Below the pieces are notes generated by a model. It saw only the letters and a list, made by a program, of their open reading frames with translations. It was not told the DNA's origin and made no database searches. Made by a program: the position numbers and the translations under genes. This document shows, piece after piece, positions 61,402-64,000 of a DNA stretch of 64,000 nucleotides. Position 1 is the stretch's first letter; each line of letters starts with the position of its first letter. Source of the DNA: Polyangiaceae bacterium (GTDB lineage Bacteria; Myxococcota_A; Polyangia; Polyangiales; Polyangiaceae); NCBI GenBank assembly GCA_023150915.1, contig JAKLKA010000001.1, positions 62,001 to 126,000 of the forward strand, written 5' to 3'.

Positions 61402-61986
61402 ATGCAGCTCGGCGAGCTTTGGGCCTGGGTGACCGCCATCGCGCTCGGTGTGGGTCTGGCGGCCACCGCGGGGCTTCGTGCGTGGCTCCCGCTCTTGCTC
61501 GCCGGTGGCCTTGCGCGCCTGGGCGTGGTCTCGCTGGGTGAGAGCTTCGGGTTCCTGTCGTCCACTCCCGCGCTGGTGCTGTTCGCGGTCGCCACCGTGG
61601 TCGAGATCGTCGCCGACAAGATCCCCGCGGTCGACCACGTGCTCGACGTGATTTCGACCGTGGTGCGCCCGGTCGCGGGTGCGCTCCTCGCAGCCTCGGC
61701 GCTCTACCAGGTGAACGACCCGCTGATCGCCACGGTGATTGGCATTTGTGTCGGTGCGCCGGTGGCGCTCGGCCCCCACGTCGCCAAGTCCGCGTTCCGC
61801 GCGGCGTCTTCGGCGACCACCGCCGGCTTCGCGAACCCCATTGTCAGCTTCGTCGAAGACGGCATCGCCATCGCGCTGGTCATCCTGGCGGTGGTGGTGC
61901 CGATCGTGTCGCTCCTCTTGGTGGTGATGGCGGCGTGGTGGGTGATCCAGCGGCGCCGTCGGAAGCCGGTGGCCGTTCCGGCGTGA
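61402..61986 (+). CDS. DUF4126 membrane protein
   Basis: 194 residues from ATG 61402. Four to five helices (WVTAIALGVGLAATAGLRAWLPLLLAGGLARLG and LVLFAVATVVEIVADKIPAVDHVLD) and the DUF4126 core with KIPAVDH, then a terminal helix LALVILAVVVPIVSLLLVVMAAW and basic tail. The function is unknown; the family is widespread in bacteria. The preceding 240 bases (61162-61401) have no gene and include the AT-rich patch. Confidence 0.8.
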   Translation: MQLGELWAWVTAIALGVGLAATAGLRAWLPLLLAGGLARLGVVSLGESFGFLSSTPALVLFAVATVVEIVADKIPAVDHVLDVISTVVRPVAGALLAASALYQVNDPLIATVIGICVGAPVALGPHVAKSAFRAASSATTAGFANPIVSFVEDGIAIALVILAVVVPIVSLLLVVMAAWWVIQRRRRKPVAVPA

Positions 61987-61989
61987 GCC

Positions 61990-62256
61990 TCACTCCGGGA
62001 ACGTCTCCCACAGGCCCACGGCCCGGCGGCGCCTGGCCTTCGCCACCATGAAAGCGTCCAGCGCCACGATGGCCGACACGAGGTAGCCGACGCCGCACGA
62101 GGCGATCACCAGCGCCATGATCACCAGGCCCTTGGCCACCTGACCCAAGATCACGTGGCCGAGCCCGGGCGCCAGCACGCTGACCACGATGGCCAGAACG
62201 TCGGTGCCGTCGAGCTCGCTCGGGCTGGAGAAGCTGGGGGAGGGGAGCGCGTCCAT
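61990..62256 (-). CDS. Small membrane protein with two helices
   Basis: 88 residues from ATG 62256. Two hydrophobic segments (VLAIVVSVLAPGLGHVILGQV and GLVIMALVIASCGVGYLVSAIVALDAFMV), the first with the PGLGH form typical of TM2-like proteins. A basic cytoplasmic end. Function unknown. It is convergent with the DUF4126 gene, 3 bases apart. Confidence 0.65.
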   Translation of the reverse strand: MDALPSPSFSSPSELDGTDVLAIVVSVLAPGLGHVILGQVAKGLVIMALVIASCGVGYLVSAIVALDAFMVAKARRRRAVGLWETFPE

Positions 62257-62350
62257 TGCTTTCCGAATGCTTCCTTTCGCGGCGCCCTGGGAATGGGCTG
62301 GGCGCCGTCAGCAAGCAGTTCGGGGCAGGGGGGCGAATATTTCAGCGCGC

Positions 62351-62896
62351 TCAATCGAAGGTGAACATCACCGCCACGGCGCCACACCGCTCGCCGCTGC
62401 TCGAGTATTGGGTCACTTCGACCGGGAACCGCTCCCCGGGGCGAGCCCCCGCGGGCTTGTCTGCGACCAGGGTGAACACGTGGGCGGCGCTGGGCGCCTT
62501 GTCGACCGTCACCCGCGCCCGGGGAGCTCGGACATCGACCAGGCGTTGCCCGCCCCGGAGCGCGATCTCGCCGCCGTCGACCTCGGCACGGAGGGGGCCG
62601 CCCCCAAGAGCGGCGTCGAAGCGGGTCCCGGGCTCCACGGTCACGACGCCCTCCATCCCGCCGACGCGCGCGCGGATCCTAACGCGCTCGAGTAGCACCA
62701 GCTCGGTCGAGTCGCAGCCTGCTCCAGCCTGTCCGCGCCTCGCCAGCCCTCGGTCGAACCCTGGAATGGCCTTGCCGTCGTCGTCGAGCAGCAGGCCCAG
62801 CTTCATGTCCGGTGGGAGCGCGCTGCGATCGACGACCAGCGTCATCCCGCGGCTGTCGTCGGCGGGGTGCCCCGCGATGAAAGAGAATTTCTTCAT
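62351..62896 (-). CDS. Hypothetical protein, co-transcribed with the subtilase
   Basis: 181 residues from ATG 62896, beginning 16 bases after the subtilase stop. Mostly beta-strand (VRIRARVGGMEGVVTVEPG, HVFTLVADKPAGARPGERFPVEVTQYS) with two Cys (GAGCDSTEL and GERCGAVAV). No signal peptide and no recognised family. Beside a secreted peptidase it may be an accessory or inhibitor, which is inference. Confidence 0.6.
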   Translation of the reverse strand: MKKFSFIAGHPADDSRGMTLVVDRSALPPDMKLGLLLDDDGKAIPGFDRGLARRGQAGAGCDSTELVLLERVRIRARVGGMEGVVTVEPGTRFDAALGGGPLRAEVDGGEIALRGGQRLVDVRAPRARVTVDKAPSAAHVFTLVADKPAGARPGERFPVEVTQYSSSGERCGAVAVMFTFD

Positions 62897-62912
62897 GGTC
62901 AGCCTCTCCGCT

Positions 62913-64000
62913 TCAGACGATCGACAAGTTGCGTTGTGCCAGGTTGTTGTACGCGCGCTGGGCCATCGAGCCCGAGACGCTCGCGCGCGTGAAGTTCACG
63001 TCGTTGGCGGCGACCACCCGCGCGACGCAGCAGGCGTGCCCGCCGAAGCCCGAGAAATCCGCGCCCGCGGGAACGGTGAGGCGCGCCACGAACACGCCGC
63101 CGACGGGGAGCGGGCCGGCGAGGTACGAGTAATCGGCGGGTGGTGCGTCGTTCAGCGCGTTGATCGTGGTTCCGCCCGGGGTGGTCGGGTTGTCCCAGGA
63201 ATCGGGGTACATGAAGCTGGTCGCGCAGGCGGCGAGCGACGCCGTGACGCGCACCCCCCGCGCTGGGGCGGGGCCGATGTTCACCACCCGCACGAACACG
63301 TAGTACGCGGAGGCCGCGCCCACGCTGTTCACCGCCGCGACGGCCTTGGCGCTGAAGTCGAGGTCATCGGCGCTGCCCGCCGTGATCACGCCTCGGGTCA
63401 CGTGGGTGGGGTTCGTCGACACGATGATGTCGCACTCCGAGACCAGAGTGCCCGTCGAGGGCTCGGGCACGCCGGCATCGGCGGGATTGTCTCGAATGAT
63501 CACCCGGGCCCGCTCGGGATCGACCGTTGCCGCGTCCGTCTCAGTGGCCAAGGTGACCAGGACCGCGGAAGCGTCGATCGAGCCGTAGCCGAGGTGATCA
63601 TGCCAGATTCCGTTGGGGTGCCCGGTGGTCGTGCGGTAGGCCGTGCTCTCGACGCCGGGGTCGAACGGGCGGTCAACGCCGCACTTGGCAGCCGTCTGCT
63701 CGATCTGCGTGCGGATCTGCGCGGCCGTGGCGCTCAGGTTCTTGCTCCACACCAGCGCAGCCAGCCCCGCCGCGTGCGCGGCTGCCAATGAAGTGCCGCG
63801 CAGGCCGGGCGCGGCCGTGTACTCGTTGCTCGAGCCGCTGACCCAGCTGGTGGTCATGATGTCGGCGGCTGGCGCTGCGACCGAGATCTCGGGACCGACC
63901 CGCGAGCCCACCAACGGCGCCGCCTCGGCGAGCCAGCGTCCGTTCCGGTCGCCCGAGTCCGTCTGCCCGTAGCCGCCGACGATCATCACGTTCGCCTGGA
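62913..64000 (-). CDS. Subtilisin-like serine protease (S8 family), N-terminus outside the window
   Basis: The frame runs off the right edge, so the start, signal and the Asp and His parts of the triad are not visible. The catalytic Ser motif is GLRGTSLAAAHAAGLAALVW, at about 100 residues from the edge, preceded by VGSRVGPEISVAAPAADI. About 240 residues follow, a beta-rich C-terminal region (NIGPAPARGVRVTASLAAC, VPAGADFSGFGGHACC) as in secreted subtilases. Probably exported. Confidence 0.9.
   Translation of the reverse strand, partial: QANVMIVGGYGQTDSGDRNGRWLAEAAPLVGSRVGPEISVAAPAADIMTTSWVSGSSNEYTAAPGLRGTSLAAAHAAGLAALVWSKNLSATAAQIRTQIEQTAAKCGVDRPFDPGVESTAYRTTTGHPNGIWHDHLGYGSIDASAVLVTLATETDAATVDPERARVIIRDNPADAGVPEPSTGTLVSECDIIVSTNPTHVTRGVITAGSADDLDFSAKAVAAVNSVGAASAYYVFVRVVNIGPAPARGVRVTASLAACATSFMYPDSWDNPTTPGGTTINALNDAPPADYSYLAGPLPVGGVFVARLTVPAGADFSGFGGHACCVARVVAANDVNFTRASVSGSMAQRAYNNLAQRNLSIV

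Overview
The window is GC-rich, densely coded chromosomal DNA with almost no gap above 250 bases. GTG starts are frequent and neighbouring genes often share an ATGA or GTGA junction. There are three Hanks-type Ser/Thr kinases, many lipoproteins with Gly/Ser-rich tethers, TPR proteins, two-component proteins and a REC-GAF-HD-GYP regulator. Together these point to a myxobacterium, probably of the Polyangiales/Sorangiineae type. That placement is inferred from gene content and style; no 16S gene is present. I saw no rRNA, tRNA, CRISPR array or intact insertion sequence.

Layout. 1-6.5 kb: the end of an ECF sigma factor with an NrsF-like membrane anti-sigma, a thioredoxin-like protein, a TPR lipoprotein, an ABC-type trio whose ATPase has lost its catalytic motifs, and a REC response regulator. 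6.5-13.4 kb: a LolC/E-type permease, a kinase, a CCA-adding enzyme and an esterase-like lipoprotein. 13.4-21.6 kb, all on the minus strand: TPR protein, kinase, lipoprotein, Cys-rich small protein, tilS, ftsH. 21.7-29.2 kb: mnmA with a lipoprotein, a type III secretion inner-rod-like protein tail to tail with a FliA-type sigma factor, a CPBP protease, an RlmD-RluA fusion, the HD-GYP regulator and lipB. 29.2-39.7 kb: a kinase with a Cys-rich tail, a PAS histidine kinase, a DUF2062-methyltransferase fusion, a TPR protein, an M23 peptidase, a quinone oxidoreductase, a 40-residue lipoprotein and an FGGY sugar kinase.

39.7-50.6 kb is the most accessory-looking part. It holds two lipoprotein pairs, an NlpC/P60-like gene, and a sugar ABC transporter (rbsBAC-like). 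A VapBC toxin-antitoxin module sits downstream of the permease gene and is bracketed by an 80-bp imperfect direct repeat of that gene's 3' end. One base (45301) appears to have removed both the vapC start and the vapB stop. A MazEF-like module follows, with a promoter that predicts a leaderless transcript.

50.8-64 kb: a lipoprotein, an EamA exporter divergent from a MocR regulator with three copies of an 11-bp motif between them, an Ogt/AdaA-AlkA alkylation-repair pair, a PH-like membrane protein, a GNAT acetyltransferase, a VOC protein with a histone-H1-like tail, a DUF4143 ATPase beside a relatively AT-rich patch, a DUF4126 membrane protein, and a subtilase cut by the right edge.

The strongest leads are the VapBC insertion with its start/stop lesion, the MocR operator array, the inner-rod-like protein next to a FliA-type sigma factor, and the pseudo-ABC exporter.
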